Shown here piece after piece: positions 10,325 through 22,099 of a stretch of DNA of 64,000 nt. The translations under genes were made by a program, and so were the position numbers. The notes under the pieces are model-generated. The model was given only the letters and a program-made list of their open reading frames with translations, did no database searches and was not told the origin of the DNA. Origin of the DNA: Favolaschia claudopus (Eukaryota; Basidiomycota; Agaricomycetes; Agaricales; Mycenaceae). How positions within the stretch are numbered: position 1 is the first letter of the stretch; the number at the start of each line of letters is the position of its first letter. The DNA lies in NCBI GenBank assembly GCA_037176885.1, contig JAWWNJ010000040.1, positions 992,001-1,056,000 of the forward strand, in the 5' to 3' direction.

Positions 10325-10600
10325 GGGCCGGGCCCGGATTCCGCGACTCCCGATCTGGCACTTGGTTTGTTTTCCCATACGCACGTGTCAGTCACATGAT
10401 ACCCTGGAAAGAAACGATCATTGTCATCAACACAAGATCAACACGTACCGTTAGGGAACACTGCCAGCTGATGAGTCTTTGCAGACGAAACGTTGCGCCC
10501 AAACGTCGTGGCTTCTCTCGCTAGCATATCACTTCTGTGGTCGTCGTCGTCGCTCGTGCCGCGCTCGCTCCTCCTCCTCTCGCCGTATTGTATACAAGCT
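10325..10600. other. Spacer 3' of the Helitron
   Basis: GTCGTCGTCGTCGCTCGTGCC-like simple sequence near 10540; no gene recognised. Confidence 0.3.
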
Positions 10601-13600
10601 TTAGCACCCTGCCTCCGGCAGGGCCGACTCGCTGCGCTCGCGGCCCTTCCTACTGCAGGTGCACAGCTTGTTGGGGCTCTGCCCCAAACCCCGGGGGTTT
10701 TTCTTGGTGTACTTATACTTATATATGCAATGAATAACAGTTGTATTGATATGTACAAACTATTTAGTTCAAGACCTCTTCATATACAATATTTTTAGTA
10801 AGTGCACTATCTACATTCGCAGGTTTGAACAGAGCCTTGATACGTTGGCTAGATGTGCATCGGGACAGTGCTACATATAGTTGGCCATGAGTGAACACAT
10901 CGGTGCGAAGATCGAGTCCAATATTATTTACGGATTGACCCTGTGATTTGTTGATTGTCATAGAGAAGGCAAGACGGGCAGGAAACTGGCGACGTTTCAT
11001 AGATACTCCCACTTGTTCCATAGCTGGAATAATAGAGATGCGGGGAATAAAAGCTTTCTTTCCCATATGTTCACCACCAATTAGTCTGATCTCCAGAACA
11101 TGAGCAGCCGCTCTTGTGAGAATACCTCTAGAGCCGTTACACAGACCATTTGGAGGATCAAGATTGCGCAGAATCATGATTGGGCATCCCACTTTCAAAG
11201 CTAGCTTTGCAAGAGGCAGCCCAGATGCTTTCACAGAGTTGAGATATTCTACGGGATATTCAAAACCCCCATCCACGCCCTCCTCTATAATAGCAGAGTC
11301 TGCACTGTGATAAACGGTTTCCTGACCATTGAATTTATTGAGTAGCTTCTGATTGAGCTCATCAACTTCATCATTTCTGCCCGAGAGAATAGTGCGTTCC
11401 AAGAAGTATCTATCATCCTGATGATTGAATTGAATTGCGGAAATGCCAGGGTAGATTGCATCGATGAGAGCTTCTTCTGTATTTGTAGGAATTTTGACGT
11501 TGGCTGGCAATTGCACATTGCCATTGGCATCAGAATTTCTCCCATGTCCTACATCTAAGAGCCAGCGAGCAAAATCTTTGTCTTCTTGGCGAGCATGTGG
11601 TCCCCCCAATCTCATATTCTGGGTTAGATTAAGCATCTGAATCCGTGGCCACAGATAAGAACGCTTGGGGCAAAAGCCAACAATATCCTCTCTCCTGCCT
11701 TTGACAACAACTGGTAGAATCTGCTGGAAGTCTCCGCCAAAGACAACAGTGACATCTCCAAAGGGACGTGGATCACTGCGTATATCCTGCATAGTTTTGT
11801 CAACAGCTTCCGGCGCTCGACGATCCTGCATTGGCACTTCATCCCAGATCACCAATTCAACTCGCAGCAGCAGTTCAGCCAAGTGTGTGCGCTTTTTAAT
11901 ATTACATAGAATGTCTTGATATAGAATTAGGGGAATCTTGAATGTGGAGTGAGAGGTCCGGCCACCGAGCAACAACAATGAAGCTATGCCAGATGATGCA
12001 ACACAGAGTACAATCTTTCCTTCAGCTCGCAAAGCATAGCATAAGGTGTTATAAACATGAGTCTTCCCTGTCCCGCCTGGACCGTTCAGGAAATATAATT
12101 TGGGTTCACTGTTTTGTATGGAATGCATCACAGCATTGAATGCAGCGCGCTGTTCAACATTAAGCCCCTGGATTCGAGGTTCAGCCAATCTGCGCTGTTC
12201 ATCCCGATCATATGCTAACTGTTCAGCAATCAGACGATTTGCTTCCAATTGCGCCCAGTTGTCTACAGGTCGAGGCATAGGAGGAAAATCAGACAAAGAC
12301 TTTCCAGAGCCATGTAAAATAGAATCAAGAAGATAGAGGCCATAGTCATATATCTGATGTTCTGTAGGGTTTTGGAATCCTTTTTGTATAAGTTTGTAAC
12401 GCAGGTCATCACATATGTTTTGTTTGAATTTGTTCCAAAGCGCCACTGGATCTTGTAAAGGCCAATTCTCTCGAATGATTGTTGCAAACAGCTGCCTGAG
12501 TTGATATCCTGTTTGCATGACTGATGCCTCGTCAAGACATTGTTCCCATTCTCTGTCATCTTCTAACAATCCAAGAGCCAGACATGCTTCTTGGAAGGTT
12601 GGGTAAACAACATTATTGACTGTACGAAGGTTTTCAAATGAGGTCGGACCTCGCACAACAGTCAACAGTGTCCGAAGATAAAAGCGCTCCCCAGCAGAAG
12701 GTCCAGCAAAGAACATTCTTCCGATGGCAAATTGTTGCTTCCTTACTGTCCACTTGGTAGTAGGTTTGTTCCATACAAAATGCTGTGGAAACTCCTGGTA
12801 TAGAGAGTCTCTGGCCTTGGGAAGGTCATTTGCACAGGCTTTGAAGAATGCAGTGAGAGTAGTGTCCTTTGTAGCTCCTCTGTTGAGCACGGTTTCGGCA
12901 TCATCATTTTGGTTGAAGACTACACTCTGTTCATTCGGAAGATGAAGTTGGAGACGAACAACTGTAGGCTTCTCCTCATGCAATCTGTACCGAAGAAGTC
13001 GCCAAGTGGCCTCAGGAGCTGATATATAACGACTGTCCAGATGTAATTTGATTTCATCATTCTGTTGTTCAACTGTGAGGGTACTGCGGTCGTGGCCTTT
13101 GTAGACATATTTATGGATATACTTGGTTGCTTTGATAGAAATACAGCATTCAACATTCATATGACAGCCATATTCCAGAAGTGCTCTGCAAAGAATTTAC
13201 ACACCATATATTGATTCAAATCTTGAGTGAAAGTATAAGCTTTTTCTTACCTGGGATTATAAGGAACAATCCAGCGGTTATCTATAGTCTTGCCCTTGTC
13301 AATGAAAGTAACACCATTTTGTGGTCTTGCATAAATTGCATATCCATCCTCAGCTAGTCGTGTCTCGGCCTGAAATGGCTTTGGATAGCCCTTTGAACAT
13401 TTTCCATCTTTCATACAGGGGGCATTGGGGTTGTCATTGCCACAGGGTCGGTGAACCATCAGAGTGGTCACCAAAGCATAAAGTTTGGGATATTTTCTTT
13501 TGTCAGGAATCTGAGCCCAGACTACACGGTCAACATCCTCTGGATTTCTGACTCGATGATCTGGCTTATTGAAAATTAAGATGTGAATATGTGGAAGGCC

Positions 13601-15886
13601 ACGCTTTTGAAATTCTATAGTCCAAACCACTCCAGCATATGCCCCGAATTCACCATTCTTGATAGAGTCCAACAGCATCCGTATCTTTTCCCTGAAGACA
13701 CGTGCAACCAAATCAGGTCTATCAGCAGGTGTTTGGCCAGGAAGTAAGCTTGCTTCAACTTCTGTCCAACGTGGATTGGCAGTTACTGTGACAAACCAAT
13801 CAGGCTTCCCACAATGTCGTGCAATAGCTAAAGAGTCTTGATATAACTGAACCATAAAACGCGAACCTCCAATGTATGAGGAAGGGAGAATGAATCTTTT
13901 TCCAACATCTCCTAGTGCTATATCATTGTTACTGGTAGCATCAGCCAGGCCCTTGTAGAGTTCAACCCTTAACTCCTTTTGATGAGTTCTATACCAATTT
14001 AGACGATTTTGATCAGTGGTAGCCCAAGCATCTACTATCCATTGTTGAAACAGTGCTCCAGCTTTGAATATGTGCAGAGAATCTGTGGCTCTTTGGTGTA
14101 AACGATAAGCATAATATTCTAAGATAGTCATATTCTCGCGCCGGCGACCTCGATTTGGCTCCTCTTCGCCTGGATCACGGTCTTCTTCCTCTTGGTCTGT
14201 ATCGTTTCCAGCAGGCAAATTGAGAGGAATGTTTTTATGCCAGCCATGTTCTCCATATGGAAATAATAAAACATAAGCCATAGGCTGATAGGATGGATTG
14301 GTTTCATAGATTCTTTTCAGTGCCTGTACTCCACCTCTATACTGAACAATCAGATCCCGATGATCTACTGGGAGAGAGCCATCCCCAGGCAATATCACAG
14401 CTACTTCATTTGTTGTTGGTGCATTGTAGCGCCGATGATCTGTGCCAGGCTCAAGTTGAATATTTGTAAATATTTCTGATCTAACATTGGGATGATTCTG
14501 CTCTTGTTCTTTGATTCGTTCAAATGCTGTCTTGAAAGCCTGAACATACTGATTATGTTCCTGTAAAACACCATCTAGAATTCCCATCACTTCTGGCTTT
14601 AGGCCAGACATACGGCTATTTGCCTGTGGTGCATTACGCCGCATCCTGGCAGCATTTGCTTCCTCTGATGAATAGAAGTACAGTTGCGCATAAGAAGGTT
14701 CCTGACCCAGCTCGGGTTGCAAAGCACCAACATTGTGGTAGAGCATTCCCTGAATTTTGTAAACATAAGGACCTCCACCCTCAATTGAGCGATCGAGTTT
14801 AGCTCCTACAGATGCTAATGAAAAGGCAGAATTGTATCGGCGGATACATTCCAAGAAGTGCTTTGAGTGATGACTTTCACCATCAAATAATTGTTGAAGA
14901 TCTCTTGGAGGTGCACGCAGTTTAGGCAATGTCACTTTCCCACTAAGGCAGCATGTTCCAAATCGTGGGTTTTCCAAAGTTGTCTTGGATATTCGCTCAG
15001 CCTTCCAATGTAGAGCCTGACAATTGGGGCAGATCAAATCCATTGGGCCCAATTTTTTGATCCTGACATTAGCCTCTATATAGGGTCGAAAATATTTTGG
15101 TAATGTATTTGGGTTCACATGAGCCTCAGGTGGTGGAGGTTGTACCTGGGGAGGCTGAGCCTGTTGTATAGGAGGCTGTGCCTGGGGTTGTGGATTCGGT
15201 GGCTGTTGTATAGGAGGTTGTGCCTGGGGAGGCTGAGCCTGTTGTATAGGAGGTTGTGCCTGAGGTTGGGGACCTGCAGGTTGTCGTTGCTGTTGGAGAA
15301 GTTGAGCCTGCTGTATATGAGGCTGAGCTTGAGCCTGGCCAACTTGTGGAGGTGGTGCGGGTCCCATATTATTTTGAGCCTGGCGCCATTGAGCAGCATT
15401 CACAGGCTGAAAAGGTTGAGCAGGTTGATGTAATTGCTCAACGAAACGGCGAGCAGCTGCAATAGGCTCTTGATTCTGGTTTCTTGGATTTACAGGTCCA
15501 GGATCTATATGCTGTGGGTTACCACCAAAATGGTATCTGCCGTGACCACCTGGAACTGGCCGGAATTCTGTTGATTGATTACGCAGTTGTTCCAGACGCT
15601 GTCTCACTGATCCCTCAGTATTGGGAGTCAACCGGGGTTGGTGCAGAGGGTGTCCTCCAAAGACATCTTGATTAGGGTTCAATTGAGGGGGAGGATTGGC
15701 TGGGAAATTGGGTTGAGGAACCCGGGGATGTCTATGCTGAGGACTATCTAAAGTACGATTCTCTCTCTCTTGCTGCCGTCCAGCTTGTTGAGCCCGCTGT
15801 GGTGTATTAGGAGGAGTTTGGTCCCTAGAATATTATTATATAAGATAGCAAACAGGAAATATGAAAAGAAAGAAAAACACTCACAT
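10601..15886 (-). mobile_element. Helitron, near-complete coding part
   Basis: On the minus strand a Rep/helicase gene is followed by a 3' tip with the Helitron signature. A 7-bp perfect stem with a 3-nt loop (CCCTGCC, GGA, GGCAGGG; 10607-10623) lies two bases before CTAA (complement of 10601-10604), matching the CTRR rule. The 5' TC end upstream of 15886 was not located, so the left limit given is only the start codon. A related 3' tip occurs at about 39533. Confidence 0.75.
10764..15886 (-). CDS. Helitron Rep-helicase (HUH endonuclease / PIF1)
   Basis: Exons 15886-15885, 15824-13251 and 13185-10764 join over 60- and 65-nt GT-AG introns into about 1,665 codons without a stop. The first intron would split the start codon (AT before it, G after it), giving MDQTPPNTPQ. 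The order is: Gln/Pro-rich repeats (PPIQQAQPPQ), a Helitron-like N domain, then the HUH nuclease with GLPHIHILIF (His-x-His). A SF1 PIF1-type helicase follows, with Walker A GPGGTGKTH, Walker B VIWDEVPM, GGDFQQILPV and the C-terminal MTINKSQGQSVN motif. It would nick and copy the element by rolling circle in the nucleus. No stop or frameshift was seen, so it may be active or recently active. The start exon is the least certain part. Confidence 0.85.
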
Positions 15887-16479
15887 TGAAGACACAGATT
15901 AGCTAAACAAAAGATTTTAAAATCAAAGTATTTGTGACAATATTCAGTAGATGTCGTACAACAGAATTCGGCTCGTTGATATGTAGATTTTTAACAGCGA
16001 AGAAGTAAGGCTGAGAGCATGTGAATTTATTTGTTTGCTAAAGTTTGGGTTCTCTTACCACAACCAAAGAGCAGAGCTATAAAGCACCTCAGTTTTACAG
16101 CTAAAAGCTAGCAGAGGAAGGCTACAGTACCTTTCTTCAAGACACAGTGGAGGTGCAAAGGGAAGGTGCAAGGCACAATACCAAACTGCGAGGCAAACTT
16201 GAGGCAAACGCGAACACAGGAACATGCGCAAGCCGCGCTGAATGACTCACAGTGAGTCACACGTCAACTGTCAGACCCGGACCGAGCTTTCCTCGGACAA
16301 CCTCGGAACATCTCGACAGCCGGTTGTGTTGTAGGATGTTGACAAAACCCCGTGATTTTCTGTCAAAAGTCACGCGACTGATGGCCTGGCCCTCTTTTCA
16401 AGTATAGGATCCTCACTTCATGATGTGGCAACCAGCCGAATTTTGCTAAGTCCATTAGGAAGGTGGTCTAGTAAATATG
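15887..16479. other. Helitron upstream region
   Basis: AT-rich non-coding sequence that should hold the Helitron promoter and 5' end. A short palindrome (GTGACTCAC-like at 16246-16261) is visible. No TC-type terminus could be assigned. Confidence 0.3.
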
Positions 16480-16790
16480 GCCTTGTTATTTAACGGGGAG
16501 GGCCATTTGAATCTCACACTGTTTCTCACAGGCCAGATTTTGATTCCAACACAGCGCTACTTTTCACTGTGGCAGTATTAATAGCATAGTATATTCTCTT
16601 TGTACTTTAGTCCTTTTGTTCAGTTCATTTCTCGAAGCTAATACTGCACCAGACCGTGTGAACAATCAATCACAGTCATCGCACCCATACAGCCTTTTAA
16701 GGAAAACGTAGGTTGTGTATGCCGGTGCCCGGCCTACAGGTGGGGGGAGCTTGTGTGTATTCTGAAGCCAAAATAAATATGGTGCCGCTC
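16480..16790. repeat. Dispersed repeat fragments related to the 5571-6818 insertion
   Basis: Reverse-complement matches to the 5571-6818 insertion occur at about 16480-16570 (TTGATTCCAACACAGCGC) and 16708-16760 (GTATGCCGG to GGGGGAGCTTGTG). Their order differs from that element, so this is a rearranged or double remnant. The piece 16585-16650 also recurs inverted at about 40508-40590. Confidence 0.5.
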
Positions 16791-18140
16791 ACTTAGTCAC
16801 CGCTACTTTTGTACAGAAATTGATGGCCCATTGATCTCATCAGGGAAAAATCTGATGTTCTGATCCTCTTGCAGAAATTGCAGAAATGCTCCATTTCATG
16901 GTAGCTACATTTTGGCAAGAGGGATTGAGCTCAAAATAAAAACTGGACGAGATATATATTTTACCTTCGACCGAATTGGCCACCCCTAGCAAAATGCCTC
17001 AAGCGAGGCCTTACGAGGGGTGGAATACCACCGGAAAGGGCAAAAACGATGATTTTTCCCGCGCTGCGCGCGCTAAATCCTTCCAAAAGAGCTCTAAATG
17101 TGCCGTAGTACGGTTGCCATCAAGTCCACGCTTTGAATTTCGGCCGAAGGATTTTCAGCGCGACTCTTCAGCGCGCGTCCTCTGCTTTCTACCTCTGATA
17201 CACACCCTCTGGACCATATTTGTGATGCAATATGCCCAGGAGATGCGCTAGATACTCCCACCAGCGCCAAAATGGCAAGGAAGCCCGATAATCGGTTTAC
17301 AACATGAAAAATCGTTTTCAAGCTGTTTTGCAAGATGCTCAGAAATTCCGTCGTATTGGACGGGGCGGAAATGTTTTCCGACGTGGTGAATGCTTTTCCG
17401 GCGCCGTGGGTATGATTCCGGGCAATTAACTTGGTGGAAGAGGCAGTACGTGCGTAACCCAGTTACTAAAGCTACAGTCTCATATGTATCCCCTCTATCG
17501 TTCACAGAATCCCTAAACTCAAGTTCCCCTTCGTTGGCTCTTCGTTGTCCTCATATATTGCACCACGCCGAATTGCCAAAGTTACTCGCTTGGCCCTTCA
17601 TCGCCGCTCACCCCGCCTTTCCTCGATACTGCTTCAAGTGTTTTTCTACGCGCTGGTCATTACGGTACACGCGGTCTGCGACGTGGAACTATACCTACGT
17701 TGCTCTGTATTGGCGCAGCATACGCCCGTCTTTCGAGGAGCATATTTATTCTGGTCCCGCCATCCCTCTATTTATGTATTCGCATTCTTACTATTGTTTC
17801 CGGAAATTGCTTCTCGCAAAAAAAATATACGGAGACCTCAGAATGAAACGTGTGTGCCCTATGGTACACACATATAGTACTAGATGCCTTCAGAAACGGA
17901 TGTACGGCAAGCTACAATTTACTAAAATTCAAAGCGTGGACTTGTTGGCAAAGCGCCACTACCAGAGCCTCTCCTGGCCATTCTCGCGTTTGTAGGAGGT
18001 TTTAGGGCATCGCCTGGACATAGTAAGCGTTGTGGAAAGGGTACAGAGAATGTGTATTAGAGGTAGAAAGCATAGAACCGTGTGCAGAAAAGTTGTGCAG
18101 AACATCGTTCGGCCGAATTCAAAGCGTGGACTATTGGTTG
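16791..18140. repeat. Inverted-repeat debris, no gene
   Basis: The block around 17120-17215 (GTCCACGCTTTGAATTTCGG to TTTCTACCTCTGATACACA) recurs in inverted orientation at about 18030-18135, and its tip again near 17925-17942 (ATTCAAAGCGTGGAC). These may be the arms of one decayed TIR element of about 1 kb. The frames between them show no motif. Confidence 0.4.
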
Positions 18141-18179
18141 AGGTTTTCGAAATCAAGGTGGAACAAAAAAAAATTGAGA

Positions 18180-18590
18180 ACGCACCATATAATCTCCTCC
18201 TCCCCCCGCATCAGAATCATCGTCCCCACCATTCTGCACACCATCCGGAGAGGTCATTCTTGCGTCTTGATCCGTGTCGTCGTCGTTGTCGCTGCCGTCA
18301 ATGTTTTGCGAAGAATTCGCCAGGTCCTGTGAGCGGGAAGTGGAAGGAGATAAGAAATTCGAGCCAACATCGTATCCAGCGCTTCGAGTATGTGTAAATG
18401 ACAGGCACTAGACTCCAGCAGACAAGACACAGACAGGATTGCGTTGCAAACTAGCTTCATTGTCTTTCGTTCGTTGCCAGTGTTTCTGGAGTGTTCTTGG
18501 TTTTACTGGTTTACCATGCATGCCGCAGGTATGGTCGCAATAACACCACTCATATCCGTCCGGTGGCTCTTGCGTTGACGAAGAAGCCAA
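18180..18590 (-). pseudogene. N-terminal fragment of a tnp2/Plavaka-like transposase
   Basis: From ATG 18590 the frame reads MASSSTQEPPDGYEWCYCDH and then TCGMHGKPVKPRTLQKHWQR, a Cys/His pattern like the N-terminal zinc-binding motif of CACTA-like tnp2/Plavaka proteins in mushrooms. A second segment (about 18333-18180) reads an acidic NIDGSDNDDDTDQDARMTSP tail typical of the next exon. The intron joining them has no good donor in phase, and nothing of the catalytic part follows, so it is a truncated remnant. The assignment is by resemblance of a short motif only. Confidence 0.4.
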
Positions 18591-18708
18591 AGCAGGGTTG
18601 GTCGTGGTACGTGTAGTAAGAGAGCGAGAGAAGTTGTCGCTGACATCAAATTTCTCAGGGCAAGCATTACACTCAGCGAAAAAATATTGTAATTGACGGA
18701 ACAGCAGC

Positions 18709-18896
18709 AGGGGAGCTCAATTCTTAGCTCGTCAGCTCGTCTCGTCCAGAAAATAATTAATTCGGTGATGGATTGATCAAAATATGACGCAGAGTGGAGC
18801 CACAGGCGGAGTGAGATCATAGTCTCATCAGCTCATCAGGGAATTAATTAATTTTTTGGACGGGACGAGCTGACGAGCTAAGAATTGAGCACCCCT
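18709..18896. mobile_element. MITE, AGGGGCGCTCAATTC family, copy 2
   Basis: 188 bp, starting AGGGGAGCTCAATTCTTAGC and ending with its near complement. Same internal layout as 6219-6405 (GCGGAGTGRGATCA near the right arm). Inserted immediately upstream of the transposase fragment at 18180-18590. Confidence 0.75.
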
Positions 18897-20877
18897 AGTA
18901 ATCTCCAATCTCAAGAATTACCTCACGTTTTATGACGATGTCTTCAGCGACATCTCGTCCGGCTACACTTTCCATTCGCATCTATGCTCAATGTTGCCTT
19001 CCAATGCTCACATCCACGGTTAAAGTGATCTCATTTCTTTCAAGGCTCAAATTTTTCCCCGCCATTCACATAAAATACCCCTTCCTGGTCAAGCATTTCC
19101 ATTTAGCTCCCTGGGGCGTCCCTTAAGGCCTCTCTACTCTCTCAATACCGTCGCTTCGCATTTCTCCTTCGCAATTTGCTCATTGCTTTTCAACCATACC
19201 ACATCTCGCGCTGATTCACTTGAATCCATAATTCCTCAAAGGCTTGCCTCTGGTTCTCTTTCCAATCCCCGAAGAGCATCAGTCACCCGCGACTTACATT
19301 CACACTCAAGCGCCTTCCGCGCACACACTGCCTGACGCTAACGATCAAATACTTATATTTCAAGCTCAGGTGATAACCATTTCACATTCAAGCTCACTCG
19401 GTGCACGTGTCAGTGCAGAATCTGATGCTCACGGCACCTCGCTGACATTCAAATCTCAATTCCATACGCTGGACGGCCATTGTCACGTTACAAGTTATCA
19501 ACCTTCAACTGGCTTATCCATTAGAGTCAACCAATTTCTTAACGCAAATCCTGGCCATCAAAAATTTGACTACTCAGCATTAACAGCTACACCATTCACC
19601 ATCACACGCACTCGTCGCACTCGCAATCTCCTAACGATTACCACCCACCGACAGTTGTCTGAAGCCGGTTCAAAATCGAAGGCTTACCGTGACCGAAACT
19701 GCTCCGTTTTGCGTTCCAATCTGCGTCCCTGATAGACGCGCAACTTCACATCCTCTGGCAGCTGCCACAAGCACCTGTCTCACTACATTGAATGGTTTCT
19801 TCCCGGCCGTCAACATCGTTTTTATGCCGTCAAACCGCGATATACAAGAGAACATCGTTTTCCCGATTAACTTGTGTCGGCATTCTAAGAGGCATTTCAC
19901 CGATATCCGATTAATAGCTACGCATTATCGAACCTGTCCTTCAAGTCAAATCCATACATTGAGGCTATTTGATTGCGCTGCCTCGATCAATTGTACTTTT
20001 TTTTTTTTTTCAAGGCATAATCCTCAAGAAGCCATGGTCCGTCGACGCAACGTATTGGGCTCCAACTCAATACTCCAATACTTCCTCTATACATCCAATT
20101 CACGGGTTCTTCCTATTCTAGCTCAACCTCATAGATTTTCCTCGACTTCACGGAACGTGATTCCCTGGATCTTCATCAAGTTCATGCTTGCTTTTCCTTC
20201 GCGACCTTCGGACCTTCTTCAATTTTAAATTCCACATATCTTCCATCGGGCCTGAGACGTAATTATGGTACCTCTATATTCAATTACTCAAGATTACGGC
20301 GCAAACACTTCAGATTCTACTCAAGTTCAACTAACAATCCCCTACTGCTCTCTATTCATAACCTCTTTCAAATGGAATAGTATCCAATTAAAGGCAACTA
20401 CTTCCTCCCAGCTTATCACTCTCGAGTCTCGATAGTTTCATCAAGACACGTTTAACACCGAAATCCAATAACACACAGGATTCCTTCTTGACTCCATCAC
20501 GGCAGCGCATTTCCGAAGCTGTTTGTCCCAAAACGCAATCTTGCCACTCCCGCATTCCACTCAACCAAGTTGTTTCGAATTTCATGACCCAAATCAAGTC
20601 AATTCAAAGCCGCCTTCTGTTTTGGGTTAGCCGTGGGCCTGTGGGATCTCCTCGTCTGGGCGTCTCTTTTTGGGTTCATCCTCGCGCATCCCATCACCCC
20701 ACGACCTGGGCGCCAGCGGCGAAGACTCATCGCCGCTGTGTGTTCCCCACACCCACATCTATGTGGCCGTCCCATTGCCGAAACGAACGAAGCAATGAAC
20801 AAAAGAAAAAGCTTGTTGTGTATGGAAACAGGGCGATGCCCTTACAAATTGACGCGTGATCCTACATCAACAATCTA
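18897..20877. other. Two kilobases without a recognisable gene
   Basis: Both strands carry only short frames with no family motif. The plus strand is C/T-rich in dinucleotide habit (CTCAA, TTCAA), like diverged non-coding DNA. A T run occurs at 19998-20011. Confidence 0.35.
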
Positions 20878-21468
20878 TCAGCTGTTTCCCGAGGCAGAGC
20901 CGCCGCCCCAGTAGTCAGAGGCAGAAACGCCCCACGAGTCAGAGGCAAAGCCGCCACCCCAAGCCGGCGAGCCCCAACCGCCTCCACCGCCCCAGGCGGG
21001 CGATGACGAACCGCTAGGTGCGGGCGATACGGACCCCCACCCCACCGGACCATCCTCCCATCCTCCACCCCAAGAAGTCGACGCGGAAGGCGCGACAGAC
21101 GAAGTCGGCGCGGCAGACGCGACTGACGAAGCCGACGTGTTCGAGAACGACGCCGCCGACCAAGCATCCAAGGCAGCCCACGCCGCTGCATCGTAGGCTG
21201 CGTCGGCTACAATTTAAAGGAATGTATCAGCAATCATACAACAGTAGATGTCAGAAACCACACACCTTGAGAGACACCGAATGGGAGCCCCCAACGAGAA
21301 ATCGGCGGTCCCGGCGCGCGACGACCACGACGATCGCGGGTTTGCGGCCGCTGAAACGACCGAGTGGGGGGATTGACACGCAGAGTACGAAGACCTGGAA
21401 AACGAGAGAAAAAGGTCAGTCAATTAGAAACTTTCTCAGTAAGAGAACGTACGACGACGCGGAGGCAT
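20878..21468 (-). CDS. Small Gly/Trp-rich protein, three exons, 157 aa
   Basis: Exons 21468-21453 (16 nt), 21394-21266 and 21206-20878 join over 58- and 59-nt GT-AG introns and keep one open frame of 158 codons. The N-terminus is strongly basic (MPPRRRLRTLRVNPPTRSF, then RDRRGRRAPG). The middle is Ala/Ser-rich (ADAAYDAAAWAALDAWSAA). The C-terminus is a low-complexity run of GGWG-like units (GGGWEDGPVGWGS, PAWGGGGGWGSPAWGGG). No domain is recognised. The basic half plus GW-rich tail could bind RNA or protein partners, but that is inference. The upstream 100 bp are pyrimidine-rich with an AT-rich TTTTTTAT box, a plausible fungal promoter. The tiny first exon is the weakest point of the model. 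Confidence 0.5.
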
Positions 21469-21895
21469 GAAAGCGAGAAGGGAAGAGAGAACGCCAAGGC
21501 AGATCTTGATGAATCACGGAGAGATGGCGGATAGGATAAAAAATTCCGCCATGCGGTATCACATGGGGACGGGTATCGGATGCCAGGACAGCTCCTACCC
21601 AGCGTAAAACGCTTGGAGAAGTGAACAGGTAGCGCTGGGCCCAGCGGGAGGTGCTGACACGAGAGAACGAGGAAGACGCCGCAGAAAGAGATTTAGAGGT
21701 GACGAAGAAAGTGGAAGCAATGGCGATGCCAAACAACCCCTCCATCACTGCGCCCAAAGCGGCATCTCGGCTCACCTCGACAAATCTTGATTACCCGAGG
21801 CAATAGGCGCCGAATAGACGCTGACAATTTGTGAATCGGGAGGACGTGTATATTTCAATTTGCACTCAAGGCTACATTAGATGAATATTGTACAT
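21469..21895 (-). promoter_or_regulatory. Upstream region of the Gly/Trp-rich gene
   Basis: On the minus strand a CT-rich tract (TTCTCTCTTCCCTTCTCGC) lies just before the ATG, and an AT-rich TTTTTTATCC box about 75 bp upstream. The 119-aa frame here shows no family motif and is probably not coding. Confidence 0.3.
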
Positions 21896-22099
21896 TAGAG
21901 AGTTTGTGCGAGCGACCCAGGTCGCTTTTCGACCGCTCAGATCTCCGAAACAAAAGATACCAGGTGTGAGCTCTAAGCGACCTGGAAGAGTATTGCCCTG
22001 GGGCACTCCTAGGTCGCTGGGACTTCACGCCTGAGACTGCTCGTTGTCGAGATCAGAGCAGTCCCAAAGCGACCCGGGTCGCTTCGCACAAACCCGCTA
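21896..22099. mobile_element. MITE, TAGAGAGTTTGTGCGAGCGACCC type
   Basis: 204 bp including TA at both ends. The left tip TAGAGAGTTTGTGCGAGCG pairs with CGAAGCGACC...CGCACAAACCCGCTA on the right. Next to each tip is a small palindrome (AGCGACCCAGGTCGCT). No coding capacity. Fits a TA-targeting mariner-type MITE. Confidence 0.7.

Noticed and set aside
10593..10672. Rho-independent terminator reading of the strong GC hairpin
   Set aside because: Eukaryotic context and position at a Helitron 3' tip explain it better.
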